DNA of 64,000 nt from Ignavibacteriales bacterium (GTDB taxonomy: Bacteria; Bacteroidota; Ignavibacteria; Ignavibacteriales; Ignavibacteriaceae), in assembly GCA_016700155.1 (NCBI GenBank), contig CP065001.1:3782001-3846000 (forward strand), written 5' to 3'. Under the pieces are notes generated by a model. It made no database searches, was not told where the DNA came from, and saw only the letters and a program-made list of their open reading frames with translations. The position numbers and the translations under genes are program-made. The stretch's first letter is position 1, and every line of letters starts with the position of its first letter. Positions 9,130-18,668 of this stretch are shown here, in pieces.

Positions 9130-10569
9130 TTAATTAATTTTTATTATTACAACTCTTCTGTTTTGTGATCTTCCTTCTTCAGTGTCATTACTTGTTACAG
9201 GATATTTTTTACCCAATCCGGCAACATCAAATCTTTTTCTATCAATTCCTTTTGAAACAAAATAATTGACAACCGCTTGTGCTCTGTCCAGAGATAATCT
9301 GTCATTGTATTTATCCGAGCCTACATTGTCTGTATGACCTTCAACTCTCCATTTGGTTTCAGGTTTTAGTTTCATCACTTCTGTAATATTATCCAGGACA
9401 GGGTAAGCGCTTGGGAGTAAATCCCATTTACCAAATTCAAAATTTGTGTTGGCACTAAGAACTGTTTCGGCAACTTCATCAAATATTATACAGCCCCTTG
9501 AATCAACTTCACTTCCTTCAGGTGTACCGGGACATTCATCCAAATAATCAGGCACACCATCTTTATCCGTATCCAAAGGACAGCCGTTCTGATCAACTTC
9601 AACTTTTGCGGGGGTGTTTTTACATTTATCAATATAATCCGGCACTCCATCCTTGTCTTCATCGCGCGGACAGCCATGTTCATCAACCAATACTCCTTTA
9701 GGTGTGTTGGGACAAAGATCCAGATAGTCAGGCACACCATCAGTATCATAATCCAGCGGACATCCATTCTTATCAACTTTTACATTTGCAGGCGTATTAG
9801 AACATTTGTCTAAATAATCTGCAACTCCGTCTTTATCGGTATCGAGCGGACATCCGAATTCATCAACCACAACTCCTTTGGGTGTTTCGGGACACATATC
9901 TTTTGAGTCGAACACACCGTCTTCATCAGTATCTTTTTCAGTAAAAAAAGCATACGATACTCCCGCACCAGCTACCCAGAATACATCATTATGCTTACCT
10001 GCTTTGATATCATCCAGGTAATCATCGGGGCTTGCATGTAACGCAGCATTTATATTTAATGACAGATTTTCACTAAGCATTGTCCGTATTCCGATCTCAC
10101 CTACATAGTTGATCTCTTTGTCATCGTATCTTCCGGCTCTGTTGTTGGCAAGATTGATTCCGTTAACACCTTCGGGATCAAACCACATATAAAGCGCACC
10201 TGCTGAGAGGTAGGGGAAGAAATCATCGGTCACCGCCAGAGTGTATATTAATCCCGCTCCCCCGTAAATCATTCTTGTTCTGAAATACGGCGGACGTTTC
10301 TTAGAATTGTCTCCTGATATGAATCCGCCTCCACCCATTAGTCTTATACCGAAACTGCTTCTTGATATTGCGGGAAGAAAAAAATCTACTGATGTTTTTC
10401 CCATATAATCTATTTTTGTTTTTGAGTAATCGGTGTACTCAAGTGTAAGACCGCCTTCAAGCGTTACAACCATGGTTCCTGAAAACGGATTATATCGCAG
10501 TTTACTTTGTGGATGGGATTGAGTAAGTGTGATCAGCACAGCAAATAACAATACTAAAAATGACTTCAT
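9130..10569 (-). CDS. OmpA-family outer-membrane protein with thrombospondin type 3 repeats
   Basis: A 479-aa envelope protein. A signal peptide (about 1-18) leads into a Gly/aromatic-rich part (about 20-205) that looks like an outer-membrane beta-barrel. Five calcium-binding TSP3 repeats of the D-x-DxDGVxDxxDxCPxTP type follow (about 213-365), then an OmpA peptidoglycan-binding domain (VEGHTDNVGSDKYN, near 410) to the end. It should link outer membrane and cell wall. The repeats give long spurious open frames on both strands. It sits alone, with 219 bp of unremarkable sequence upstream. Confidence 0.88.
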   Translation of the reverse strand: MKSFLVLLFAVLITLTQSHPQSKLRYNPFSGTMVVTLEGGLTLEYTDYSKTKIDYMGKTSVDFFLPAISRSSFGIRLMGGGGFISGDNSKKRPPYFRTRMIYGGAGLIYTLAVTDDFFPYLSAGALYMWFDPEGVNGINLANNRAGRYDDKEINYVGEIGIRTMLSENLSLNINAALHASPDDYLDDIKAGKHNDVFWVAGAGVSYAFFTEKDTDEDGVFDSKDMCPETPKGVVVDEFGCPLDTDKDGVADYLDKCSNTPANVKVDKNGCPLDYDTDGVPDYLDLCPNTPKGVLVDEHGCPRDEDKDGVPDYIDKCKNTPAKVEVDQNGCPLDTDKDGVPDYLDECPGTPEGSEVDSRGCIIFDEVAETVLSANTNFEFGKWDLLPSAYPVLDNITEVMKLKPETKWRVEGHTDNVGSDKYNDRLSLDRAQAVVNYFVSKGIDRKRFDVAGLGKKYPVTSNDTEEGRSQNRRVVIIKIN

Positions 10570-10788
10570 TTATACTCCCAGTTTGGTGTTTCGACAATTG
10601 CAAAATTAAGGCTAAATAACCTTTTACCAAAATTGGAGAGAAATGAAAAATGTTATGGATGGCTTTTGTAATTGAAAAATGCCCAATGTCGAAATCAGGA
10701 GAGAACTAATTTGATAGAGTCAGAAACTGAATTTTTGGGGAACTACCGGATATTATAAATCCAGCGAACCAGGATTTCTTTGATATAA

Positions 10789-12396
10789 CTACTTCAATAA
10801 AAGAATTTTCTTTGTCAACCGTGTCATTCCTGCTTTAAGATGAACAAAGTAAACACCGGAACTTAACTTTGAACCGTCAAGAAAGAACTTGTGTTTCCCT
10901 GCAGGCAGATTTCCGGAATAGATCAAACTTGTTTCTTCACCAAGAATGTTGGTTAAAATTAAATTTACATTCTGAACTTCCGGAAGTGAAAATTCAATTG
11001 TGGTGGATGGATTAAATGGATTCGGATAGTTTTGATATAGTTCAATACTATTTGGAATAGTGTAATCCTCTTTAACTTCTGTAATGTTAAAGTTTAGGTT
11101 TAATCCTGTTATTTCCGGATTGAGACTATCAATGACAAACTCATTACTATATGCATCAGGATATCCTATGCGTTGAGCAACAAGTTTGTAAGTTCCATAA
11201 GGTAAAAAGGGTAGTTTGAATGTGCCATCTGTATTAGAGAACACATAATTGAATATCATTGAATCAAGATTTACGTTCCGTGCAAAAAGCACAACATCTG
11301 ATGGAATTCCTGCAAACCGCTGATTAATTGTTACAGCTCCGATAGCCGTTCCCCCGCCGTAGGAAGAATCTCTCGGCATTGCAATGTGTCTTGAACCAAT
11401 ATGTGAATCAATAAGAATTGAATCGGCATTCTGCCAGAAAGGCGGTGATATATTATTCAGTGAATAATAAGTCGGAATAAAATAATCAGAAAAAGACTGA
11501 ACGAAATAATAATCCGGCTGGATTATATTCCTGATATTATAAGTACCATCATCCTTGATAAATGCGGTGTAAATTCCTTCATCAACGACAGAGGACATCT
11601 TGCCGGGAAGCAGTTTTGGCGGAGTGTGCGTACCTTTACGTACAACTACAATTCCTTTTTTTAAAGGGTAATGTGTCAGTGAGTCAGAGATCCTTCCGGC
11701 AACCGAGTAGCCTGTCTCCGTCATTTTTTCCAGAGTAAAATCGATGGAAATAGTTGAATCATCTTCCACTAAAACCTGTTGGGCATTAAAAGGATCAAAC
11801 ACATCATCATGGAATGCAACATAATATGAATCCTTTTCAGCCGCTACAGTAAATAAACCGGGAGGGAGTTCAACCGAATAAAAACCATACTGGTCTGTTT
11901 CAACAGAGTTTACTGTGTATGTTCCTGAATATAGAAAATGAACCTTTACTCCTTGAAGGGGCAACGTACCATCGGTAACATAGCCGTTAATAATCCCGTC
12001 ACCATAATTATCATCAAAATATTTTATATCTATTTCAAGATCTTCAACCGGGTCTTCTCCATTGCTGTAAACATACATTGTATCGGAAGTATCGGCTGAT
12101 GGAACTATATAATAACCTGAAAGGATACAATCCATCAACAAAGAATCCCCTGGTGCTATGTAAATAGGATATTCACCACCCCACCCGTCAAACCTGGTGA
12201 AATAATAATTGTTATTGTAACTCAGTGAATCTATTATAAGAGTCTGATTGCCTTCATTAACAAAGTAAACATTTTTAATTCTGTTAAAAATATTTGTAAA
12301 CTCAATTTCATCCGGATATAATTTTAGATCGGGTTGAGACACAGCCTGAGAAGTTAGAATAATCAAAAACAAAAATACTATGAGGATTCTTTGCAT
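10789..12396 (-). CDS. Secreted protein with carboxypeptidase-like regulatory domains and T9SS sorting domain
   Basis: A 535-aa protein with a signal peptide (about 1-20), a beta-rich N-terminal part, Ig-like carboxypeptidase-regulatory segments (GYVTDGTLPLQGVKV near 137; GRISDSLTHYPLKKG near 235; a third near 350-430) and a C-terminal type IX secretion signal. The last begins YQNYPNPFNPSTTIEFSL near residue 455 and ends in LKAGMTRLTKKILLLK. Such proteins cross the outer membrane through the Por system and have the tail cleaved. It is divergent from the sigma-factor operon, with only 65 bp between them. Its role is not apparent. Confidence 0.85.
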   Translation of the reverse strand: MQRILIVFLFLIILTSQAVSQPDLKLYPDEIEFTNIFNRIKNVYFVNEGNQTLIIDSLSYNNNYYFTRFDGWGGEYPIYIAPGDSLLMDCILSGYYIVPSADTSDTMYVYSNGEDPVEDLEIDIKYFDDNYGDGIINGYVTDGTLPLQGVKVHFLYSGTYTVNSVETDQYGFYSVELPPGLFTVAAEKDSYYVAFHDDVFDPFNAQQVLVEDDSTISIDFTLEKMTETGYSVAGRISDSLTHYPLKKGIVVVRKGTHTPPKLLPGKMSSVVDEGIYTAFIKDDGTYNIRNIIQPDYYFVQSFSDYFIPTYYSLNNISPPFWQNADSILIDSHIGSRHIAMPRDSSYGGGTAIGAVTINQRFAGIPSDVVLFARNVNLDSMIFNYVFSNTDGTFKLPFLPYGTYKLVAQRIGYPDAYSNEFVIDSLNPEITGLNLNFNITEVKEDYTIPNSIELYQNYPNPFNPSTTIEFSLPEVQNVNLILTNILGEETSLIYSGNLPAGKHKFFLDGSKLSSGVYFVHLKAGMTRLTKKILLLK

Positions 12397-12461
12397 ATTG
12401 TTAATAAGGTTAAGAATATTTAATATATCAGTGAAAATAATACAATATTAGTGACAAACTC

Positions 12462-13019
12462 TTGAGCTATAATAAATTAAATTACATAAATTTTACGCAA
12501 AAAGAATTAGAACAACTCTTCAACTCAGCCCGCGAAGGAGATTCGAAGGCATTTGAGGAGCTATCAGGTTACGTCAGACATATTTCCTACAGCTACTTTT
12601 TATCTAAACATCGCCAGGGCAAAATTTTAAATAAAGATGATGTTGATGATCTCACCAATAATGTCTTTTTATCTTTTGCCGAACAATACCATAAAGTAGA
12701 CAATATTGAATTCTGGCTAAGACGCGTCCTTTTTCTGACTTTTGTTAACTGGTATAAAAAATCCCGGGCTAAAAAAACATTTGAGCTTGAAGAAGCATAT
12801 TACATTCCGGACAAGGAATTGAATCCCGGTGATAAAGTTGATGCAGGAAAAATACTTGAGGTACTTGATACTTTAAGCTCTGACAAACAGAAAATACTTA
12901 AGATGCGTTTCTGGGAAGACCTTAAGTTCTCTGAAATTGCTGAAAATCTTAATAAAAGTGAGGATGCTGTGAAAAAAATGTTTTATAGAACAATAGAGGA
13001 ATTAAAAAATAAGCTATAA
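12462..13019 (+). CDS. ECF-type RNA polymerase sigma factor
   Basis: A 185-aa sigma-70 family protein with region 2 (about 20-95, FEELSGYVRHISYSYF...DDLTNNVFLSF) and region 4 (about 130-180, the RFWEDLKFSEIAENLNKSEDAVKKMF helix-turn-helix). It should direct RNA polymerase to stress-type promoters when freed from its anti-sigma factor. The start is a TTG at 12462: nearby upstream ATG/GTG codons hit stops and no internal ATG comes before the conserved part. The order sigma, anti-sigma, TPR-CHAT (gaps of 53 and 10 bp) argues for one operon. Confidence 0.88.
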   Translation: MSYNKLNYINFTQKELEQLFNSAREGDSKAFEELSGYVRHISYSYFLSKHRQGKILNKDDVDDLTNNVFLSFAEQYHKVDNIEFWLRRVLFLTFVNWYKKSRAKKTFELEEAYYIPDKELNPGDKVDAGKILEVLDTLSSDKQKILKMRFWEDLKFSEIAENLNKSEDAVKKMFYRTIEELKNKL

Positions 13020-13072
13020 CTGTCACTTTCCTGTTTTTCGATTTACTATACTTTTGAAAATGAAATAAAAAT

Positions 13073-14038
13073 ATGAATAACACTGAGAAAATATTTGAAC
13101 TCCTTCAAAAGAAGGAACTGAATAAGGATGAAAATGAACTGCTTAATCAGATTATTGCTTCTGATCCGGAGGCTGGTTCATTCTATAAAACTTATCTTAC
13201 TACAGGAAAAATAATCAAACAAATTTCGCATCCTGACATTGAACAGCTTGCGGAGTATGTCCTTTTCAAAAACGGCAATAATCCTGAAAACAAAAAAATA
13301 ATTAATGAGATACCTTCAATCGAAAAACATTTAAGAAGCTGCACTCAATGTTCTGAAGAAATAAAAGTTCTGTTTGCCGAATATTCTGATGTTGATCAGT
13401 ATGTGGCGGGAGAAATTAAAGACGCAGTCACGGAAAACAAAAATACAGAAGCTCCCGTCAATGTCAGAAAAAGTAATAGTTCTTTCAGATATATGTTTAT
13501 GTCGGCAGCAGCTGTAGTTTTAATATATATTGGACTTGTATTTTCGTCATCAATCTTTACCCCAGACGCTCAAAAGCTGGCATCATTAGATCAGGACACT
13601 GACTATTATGTAACACGCGGTCGTGTAACCACACATTTTCAGGAAAGCCTTAAATCATTAGAGTCCGGTGATTTTGAAAATGCCATTCAGAATTTAAAAG
13701 CAGACATTTCAGAAAATCAAAACGACGAAACCGTTTTTTACTCTCACTACATACTTGGTCTTGCTTACCTCGAAACAGCAGGAAACAGTGTGATAGGTTT
13801 ATTCCCATCCTACAATGGTGAGCAAGCAATACTTGGAAGAGATGCATTAATTAAATCTGTTGAACTTAATACTTCAGGAAAATTTCCAAACATAACTTTA
13901 AATGCTTACTACTATGCCGCAAAAGCAAGTCTTATGATTGAAGATATTAATTCCGCAAAGAAATATCTCAATATGGTTATAAGCGGTAAGGGCAGTAAAA
14001 TGACAGAAGCACAAAAGATACTAACTGATCTGGAGTAG
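13073..14038 (+). CDS. Membrane anti-sigma factor with periplasmic TPR-like domain
   Basis: A 321-aa single-pass membrane protein. The N-terminal part has a zinc anti-sigma signature (HPDIEQLAEY near 53, then His86-x3-Cys90-x2-Cys93), with His53 where the first Cys often lies. One hydrophobic span covers about 140-161, preceded by Arg/Lys, so the N-terminus should be cytosolic. The rest (about 180-321) has TPR-like helices (FQESLKSLESGDFENAIQNL; NAYYYAAKASLMIEDINSAK) and should be periplasmic. It sits directly after the sigma factor and before the CHAT protein, so it likely holds the sigma factor and senses an envelope signal. Confidence 0.82.
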   Translation: MNNTEKIFELLQKKELNKDENELLNQIIASDPEAGSFYKTYLTTGKIIKQISHPDIEQLAEYVLFKNGNNPENKKIINEIPSIEKHLRSCTQCSEEIKVLFAEYSDVDQYVAGEIKDAVTENKNTEAPVNVRKSNSSFRYMFMSAAAVVLIYIGLVFSSSIFTPDAQKLASLDQDTDYYVTRGRVTTHFQESLKSLESGDFENAIQNLKADISENQNDETVFYSHYILGLAYLETAGNSVIGLFPSYNGEQAILGRDALIKSVELNTSGKFPNITLNAYYYAAKASLMIEDINSAKKYLNMVISGKGSKMTEAQKILTDLE

Positions 14039-14048
14039 AAAGTGTTAA

Positions 14049-17000
14049 ATGATTACTCAAAAACTAATATTAGCTTTACTGCTCTTTGTTTCTGCTTTTC
14101 AGCCCGTTGAATACAAATCAAACAACTCTAAACAGAAAAGCACTTCATACAATTTTCAACATAGTATAGATTCCTTAAAGCAGATCATTTCAAACTTCGG
14201 CTGGGATCATTCTACTCTTAAACTATACGAAGAATATTTAGCTAATCTGAATGTCGATATGATTAATTCTGAAAAAGAATTTATCGACGAGCTGCCTGAA
14301 GGATTTACAAAAAGTTTTTCTTATGCACTTATAGAGAAAAAACTCGGACAGTATCAGTCAATGTTTGACACCTTGTTTAACTACATTGACTCATCCGTGA
14401 CATATTTTCCTTTCTATGAACATCTTATTTTTTCCGCTGCAGCAACTGACGGCTTGCGACTTCTTGAAACAAAAATTGAAAAAAGTTCAAATGTCGATAA
14501 GAAATTTTTCCCATTCGCTTTATCACTTATCAGTTCTGCAAGAGGAGAATATAATTCTTCACTTGAACACCTGAATAGATTTAAAGATAATAATGATTCT
14601 GAAGAAGTTTTGTTTCAGTACGTAAAAATTTACAGGAACCTGGGCGATTATGAAAAAGCATATTCAGCAATCAAAACTATATTTGAAAAATATCCCGACA
14701 ATGTTCTTGTTCAGACAAAAGCACTTATTGCTGAAGGTGCTTTACTCCTTCTGTCAGATAAGCTGAAAGAAGCGGAACGCATTTACTTAAAGGCTAAAAT
14801 TCATTCGCAAAAAATCAACAGCAGTCAACTGCTTGCTGCAAGTTTAATTTCACTTGGTATTTGCGATGATATGTACGGAAGACTGGATGATGCTAGAAAT
14901 AAATTTACGGAAGCAATCACACTGGCAGATAAGATTGGTGATGAGGATATTAAAGCACTGGCGTACTCTGAACTGGGGGTTTCATTCTCCTATACAAATA
15001 ATCTTATAGAAGCAAAGTATAATTATGAACAAAGTTTTATGCACTATAAGAATACCGGGAATAAAAGCAGACTTTCGTTTCTTTCTGATAATATCGGCAA
15101 AATATATATAACGATGTATGACTACAGGTCTGCTCTAAAATTTTACGAGGAAGGTCTTGAACTTTCTGCTGAAAATAAACGCGCAAGAATTTTAAATCTT
15201 ACCGGTCTCGCGGATATATACACAAATATGTCAAACTATTCCAAAGCTCTGAAGTATTATAGTGAAGCTAGAGAACTTGCAAAGGAAATTAAAGAAGTTT
15301 CACTCGATGCAGAAATTGAAAAGGGTTTGGGTTCATTAAATTATAACCTTGATAAATTTTCAAACGCGGTTCAGTATTTTACATCGGCATCGGTAAACAG
15401 TGAGGCAGCCGGAAATATTTATCTCAGCGCTGATCTTTTCCAGAAGCTTGGTTTAACTTACCTGAATCTTGACAGCCTGAATCTTGCAAGAAAATATTTA
15501 ACTGATGCACTTGAAGTTTCAAAACGAATCGGCGACCCCTATACAGAAATTAATTCCGGACTATCACTCGCTTATCTTTCTTTAAAGAAAAAAGATATGA
15601 ACGAGGCATTTCAATTTATCGGGAAAGTCAGAAACACCGCCGTACAATATGGATTCGAATATGAATTAGCTGAATGTGATCTGTTGGCAGGAGAAATAAA
15701 TCAGGCTGCAAATGATTTTGATGGAACGACTGCTTTTTACAAACAGGCTCTTGCCCGTGCAAATAAAATAAATTCATTCGATCTTATGATAGAGGCTAAT
15801 TACAGGCTTGCACGTGCTTATGAAGAAAAATCTCTTGATGCTCTGGCAGAGTCATACTATTCATCTGCAGCAAAACTGATTGAAGACAGGTCACGGTCAT
15901 TATTTGAAGATGATGAAGTTCAGATATCCTATTTTACTTCTAAGCATATTGTATTTAATTCGTATGCTGAATTTTATCTCAGGCAGAAAAAATTCAAAGA
16001 AGCATTTGAACTGATTGAGAAGTCCAGGTCCAGAAATACAATGCAGAATCTCGTGAATCTTAAATTGCAATCGGAAATAAAAGATAAAAAAGAACTGAAG
16101 AATATTTATGAGTATGATTGGATCATTCAATCGGGATTATATAGTGAACGTCAGCTGGACTCGGTGAAATTTTTATTCAATGAACTAAAAACAAAAATTG
16201 TTGATGATGATAAAACCATAGGAAAGTATCTCAATCTTGAATCCGGCACATCTCTCAAAGAACTTCAGAAAAATCTTGAGAAAGATGAACATGTTGTTTC
16301 ATATTTTTCTGCTTCTGAATTAACATATGCGTTTGTTGTTTCAAGGGATGATTTTGCTGTATCAGAGTTAACTGTATCAAGACAACAGCTTATTAAATTA
16401 CTTTCTGATATCTCTCCTTACTATGAAACAAGTAGCACCGGTGTCTATTATAACCAGGATCTGTTTTCTTTCAATGTTGAAGCAGCTTATAATTTTTATT
16501 CACGAGTAACAGCTCCGGTTATAGAAAAAATTCCCGAGCATGATAATATTATTTTTACAACATCAGGATTACTTGAATCCTTCCCGTTTGAATTTCTCGT
16601 CACTGAGTTCAACAAGGATCAAAGTTCGTATAAATACACAGGACAGAAATACCTTTTATACAGGAATAGAATTTCATACTCGCCATCAGCTTCAGTTTAT
16701 GTTGAACAAAAGAACAATGAATATAAAAACAACAACGAGGTCTTGATCGTGGGTAATCCATCAATAAACACCAGCTCGGAAGGTTATGCTGAGAGAAGAG
16801 GATTGCTTGAGGAGTCGCCCGGGTTACCAAGAAACATCGCACTTCTACCACTTAAGTATTCACTTGAAGAAGTAAACCAGATCGGTGAGGTTATCGATGC
16901 AGATAAAGTTCTAGTAAGCAGCAATGCAACCGAAACGAACTTTAAACAGAACGCTGAGTACGCAAAAGTTATTCACCTTTCAACACACTCATTCCTTTTC

Positions 17001-17522
17001 AACAAACAACCGGTCATTTTCTTTTCTAATTCCTATGATGCTGAGAATGACGGTTTTCTTGAAGCATCGGAAATAGTTCAGATGAAACTTAACAGCGACC
17101 TTGTTGTTTTAAGTTCGTGTATATCAGGACTTGGTCAGGTGGATGAATCAGAAGGAATTATCGGAATGACAAAAGCATTTTTTGAAGCGGGTTCAAAAAG
17201 TGTTGTGGTTTCTTTGTGGGATGTTAATGATAAATATACTTCAAAGCTGATGGGCTTGTTCTATCAAAAACTTAGTGAAGGATTTGATAAGTCGGAAGCG
17301 TTACGATTGGCGAAAATAGATTTTATAAAGGAGTATTCGCCCAATCCATATTACTGGGGCGCGTTTGTATTGGCGGGAAATACAAATGAACTAACACTAA
17401 AAGCCGGAACAAATTCATACACGTACCTGATTATAATAAGCCTGGCTGTGGTAATTTCAATGTTATATTTGGCAGTAAGAAAAAGAAGTGTAAGGGAACG
17501 AAATCAATCCGTTCCCTCATAA
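14049..17522 (+). CDS. Membrane-anchored TPR-CHAT caspase-like protein
   Basis: An 1157-aa protein. It begins with a signal-like hydrophobic segment (about 4-18), followed by many tetratricopeptide repeats (about 30-640; for example YSKALKYYSEARELAKE). A CHAT domain follows with the caspase-type dyad His980 (HLSTHS) and Cys1024 (VLSSCISG), then the conserved GMTKAFFEAGSKSVVVSLWDV and NPYYWGAFVL. A C-terminal span (about 1118-1138) is followed by RKR, which places the TPR and CHAT parts in the periplasm. Both catalytic residues are present, so it is probably an active cysteine protease. Its position after the anti-sigma gene suggests that protein as a substrate (inference). Confidence 0.85.
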   Translation: MITQKLILALLLFVSAFQPVEYKSNNSKQKSTSYNFQHSIDSLKQIISNFGWDHSTLKLYEEYLANLNVDMINSEKEFIDELPEGFTKSFSYALIEKKLGQYQSMFDTLFNYIDSSVTYFPFYEHLIFSAAATDGLRLLETKIEKSSNVDKKFFPFALSLISSARGEYNSSLEHLNRFKDNNDSEEVLFQYVKIYRNLGDYEKAYSAIKTIFEKYPDNVLVQTKALIAEGALLLLSDKLKEAERIYLKAKIHSQKINSSQLLAASLISLGICDDMYGRLDDARNKFTEAITLADKIGDEDIKALAYSELGVSFSYTNNLIEAKYNYEQSFMHYKNTGNKSRLSFLSDNIGKIYITMYDYRSALKFYEEGLELSAENKRARILNLTGLADIYTNMSNYSKALKYYSEARELAKEIKEVSLDAEIEKGLGSLNYNLDKFSNAVQYFTSASVNSEAAGNIYLSADLFQKLGLTYLNLDSLNLARKYLTDALEVSKRIGDPYTEINSGLSLAYLSLKKKDMNEAFQFIGKVRNTAVQYGFEYELAECDLLAGEINQAANDFDGTTAFYKQALARANKINSFDLMIEANYRLARAYEEKSLDALAESYYSSAAKLIEDRSRSLFEDDEVQISYFTSKHIVFNSYAEFYLRQKKFKEAFELIEKSRSRNTMQNLVNLKLQSEIKDKKELKNIYEYDWIIQSGLYSERQLDSVKFLFNELKTKIVDDDKTIGKYLNLESGTSLKELQKNLEKDEHVVSYFSASELTYAFVVSRDDFAVSELTVSRQQLIKLLSDISPYYETSSTGVYYNQDLFSFNVEAAYNFYSRVTAPVIEKIPEHDNIIFTTSGLLESFPFEFLVTEFNKDQSSYKYTGQKYLLYRNRISYSPSASVYVEQKNNEYKNNNEVLIVGNPSINTSSEGYAERRGLLEESPGLPRNIALLPLKYSLEEVNQIGEVIDADKVLVSSNATETNFKQNAEYAKVIHLSTHSFLFNKQPVIFFSNSYDAENDGFLEASEIVQMKLNSDLVVLSSCISGLGQVDESEGIIGMTKAFFEAGSKSVVVSLWDVNDKYTSKLMGLFYQKLSEGFDKSEALRLAKIDFIKEYSPNPYYWGAFVLAGNTNELTLKAGTNSYTYLIIISLAVVISMLYLAVRKRSVRERNQSVPS
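17494..17516. terminator. Hairpin between convergent CHAT and gmd genes
   Basis: A 7-bp stem (GGGAACG/CGTTCCC) with a 9-base loop at the end of the CHAT coding region. The CHAT stop codon follows four bases later. On the minus strand a pyrimidine-rich stretch with five Ts follows after about eight bases, so it better suits gmd-side transcripts. A weak, possibly two-way terminator. Confidence 0.4.
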
Positions 17523-17528
17523 AAAAGA

Positions 17529-18656
17529 TTAATAACCTCTCTGAAGAACTTTCTGCATATCTGATTTTATCATGATCTTAACAAGATCTTCAAACTTTGT
17601 GCTGGCTTTCCATCCCAAAAGTTTTTCTGCTTTTGCAGGATTACCAATCAGCAGATCAACTTCAGTTGGTCGATAATAGTTTGGATCAACGGCAACAATC
17701 ACATCACCTGTTTTAAGATTTTTTGTAAACTCATAATTGAATTTAAGTTCACCTTTATCTTTGTTAACAAGTATTTCGGCTGTTTTCCAGTTGATTGACT
17801 TGACGTGACCTTTTTCCTCAGCGCCTTTGCCTTCCCAGTCTATTTCAATTCCCAACTCTCTGAAAGTCACTTCAACAAATTCACGTACTGTTCTTGTATC
17901 ACCTGTTGCAAGAACAAAATCATCTGCGTCTTTATGCTGGAGTATTCTCCACATACCTTCGCAGTACTCAGGTGCAAAACCCCAGTCACGTTTTGCATCA
18001 AGATTACCAAGAGCTAAAACTTTATCGATGCCGGCAGCTATTCTTGATGCAGCGCGGGTAATTTTTCTCGTTACAAATGTTTCACCTCTTCTCGGTGATT
18101 CATGGTTGAACAATATTCCATTCGATGCAAAAATATTATAAGCTTCACGGTAGTTTACAATTATCCAGTAGCCGTAAAGTTTTGCAACTCCGTAAGGTGA
18201 GCGTGGATAAAACGGTGTTGTTTCTGATTGTGGTATTTCCTGGACCTTTCCGTATAGTTCGCTTGTAGATGCCTGATAAAACTTAACCTGTCTCAACCCG
18301 ACTTCTCTTATCGCATCAAGGAATCTTAAAGTACCAAGCGCGTCAACCTGTGCTGTGTAATCAGGAACTTCAAATGAAACTTTAACATGACTCTGTGCAG
18401 CAAGATTATAAATTTCATCCGGTTCAATTTTTTCAAGTATCCTATTCATATTACTGGTATCAACAAGATCACCATAATGCAAAAACATTTTTTTATTCAG
18501 TATATCCTTGTTGCCGTAAAGATGATCTATTCTTCCTGTATTGAATGAACTGCTTCTTCTAATAATTCCATGAACTTCGTACCCTTTGTCAAGTAGTATT
18601 TCTGTCAGGTAGCTGCCGTCCTGACCCGTAATTCCGGTGATAAGAGCTTTCTTCAT
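17529..18656 (-). CDS. gmd: GDP-mannose 4,6-dehydratase
   Basis: A 375-aa short-chain dehydrogenase-like enzyme that converts GDP-mannose to GDP-4-keto-6-deoxymannose. The NADP-binding GITGQDGSYL (about 8-17) and the catalytic STSELYGK and SPYGVAKLYGY (Tyr-x3-Lys) segments are clear, as is NHESPRRGETFVTRKI. A GGGAG-like ribosome site precedes the ATG. The next gene is fcl, 12 bp away, completing GDP-L-fucose synthesis for the polysaccharide locus. Confidence 0.96.
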   Translation of the reverse strand: MKKALITGITGQDGSYLTEILLDKGYEVHGIIRRSSSFNTGRIDHLYGNKDILNKKMFLHYGDLVDTSNMNRILEKIEPDEIYNLAAQSHVKVSFEVPDYTAQVDALGTLRFLDAIREVGLRQVKFYQASTSELYGKVQEIPQSETTPFYPRSPYGVAKLYGYWIIVNYREAYNIFASNGILFNHESPRRGETFVTRKITRAASRIAAGIDKVLALGNLDAKRDWGFAPEYCEGMWRILQHKDADDFVLATGDTRTVREFVEVTFRELGIEIDWEGKGAEEKGHVKSINWKTAEILVNKDKGELKFNYEFTKNLKTGDVIVAVDPNYYRPTEVDLLIGNPAKAEKLLGWKASTKFEDLVKIMIKSDMQKVLQRGY

Positions 18657-18668
18657 TATTCTCCCAGA

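Noticed and set aside
9486..9776. 96-aa minus frame with repeated short peptide units
   Set aside because: It is an out-of-frame shadow of the thrombospondin type 3 repeats in the OmpA-family gene.
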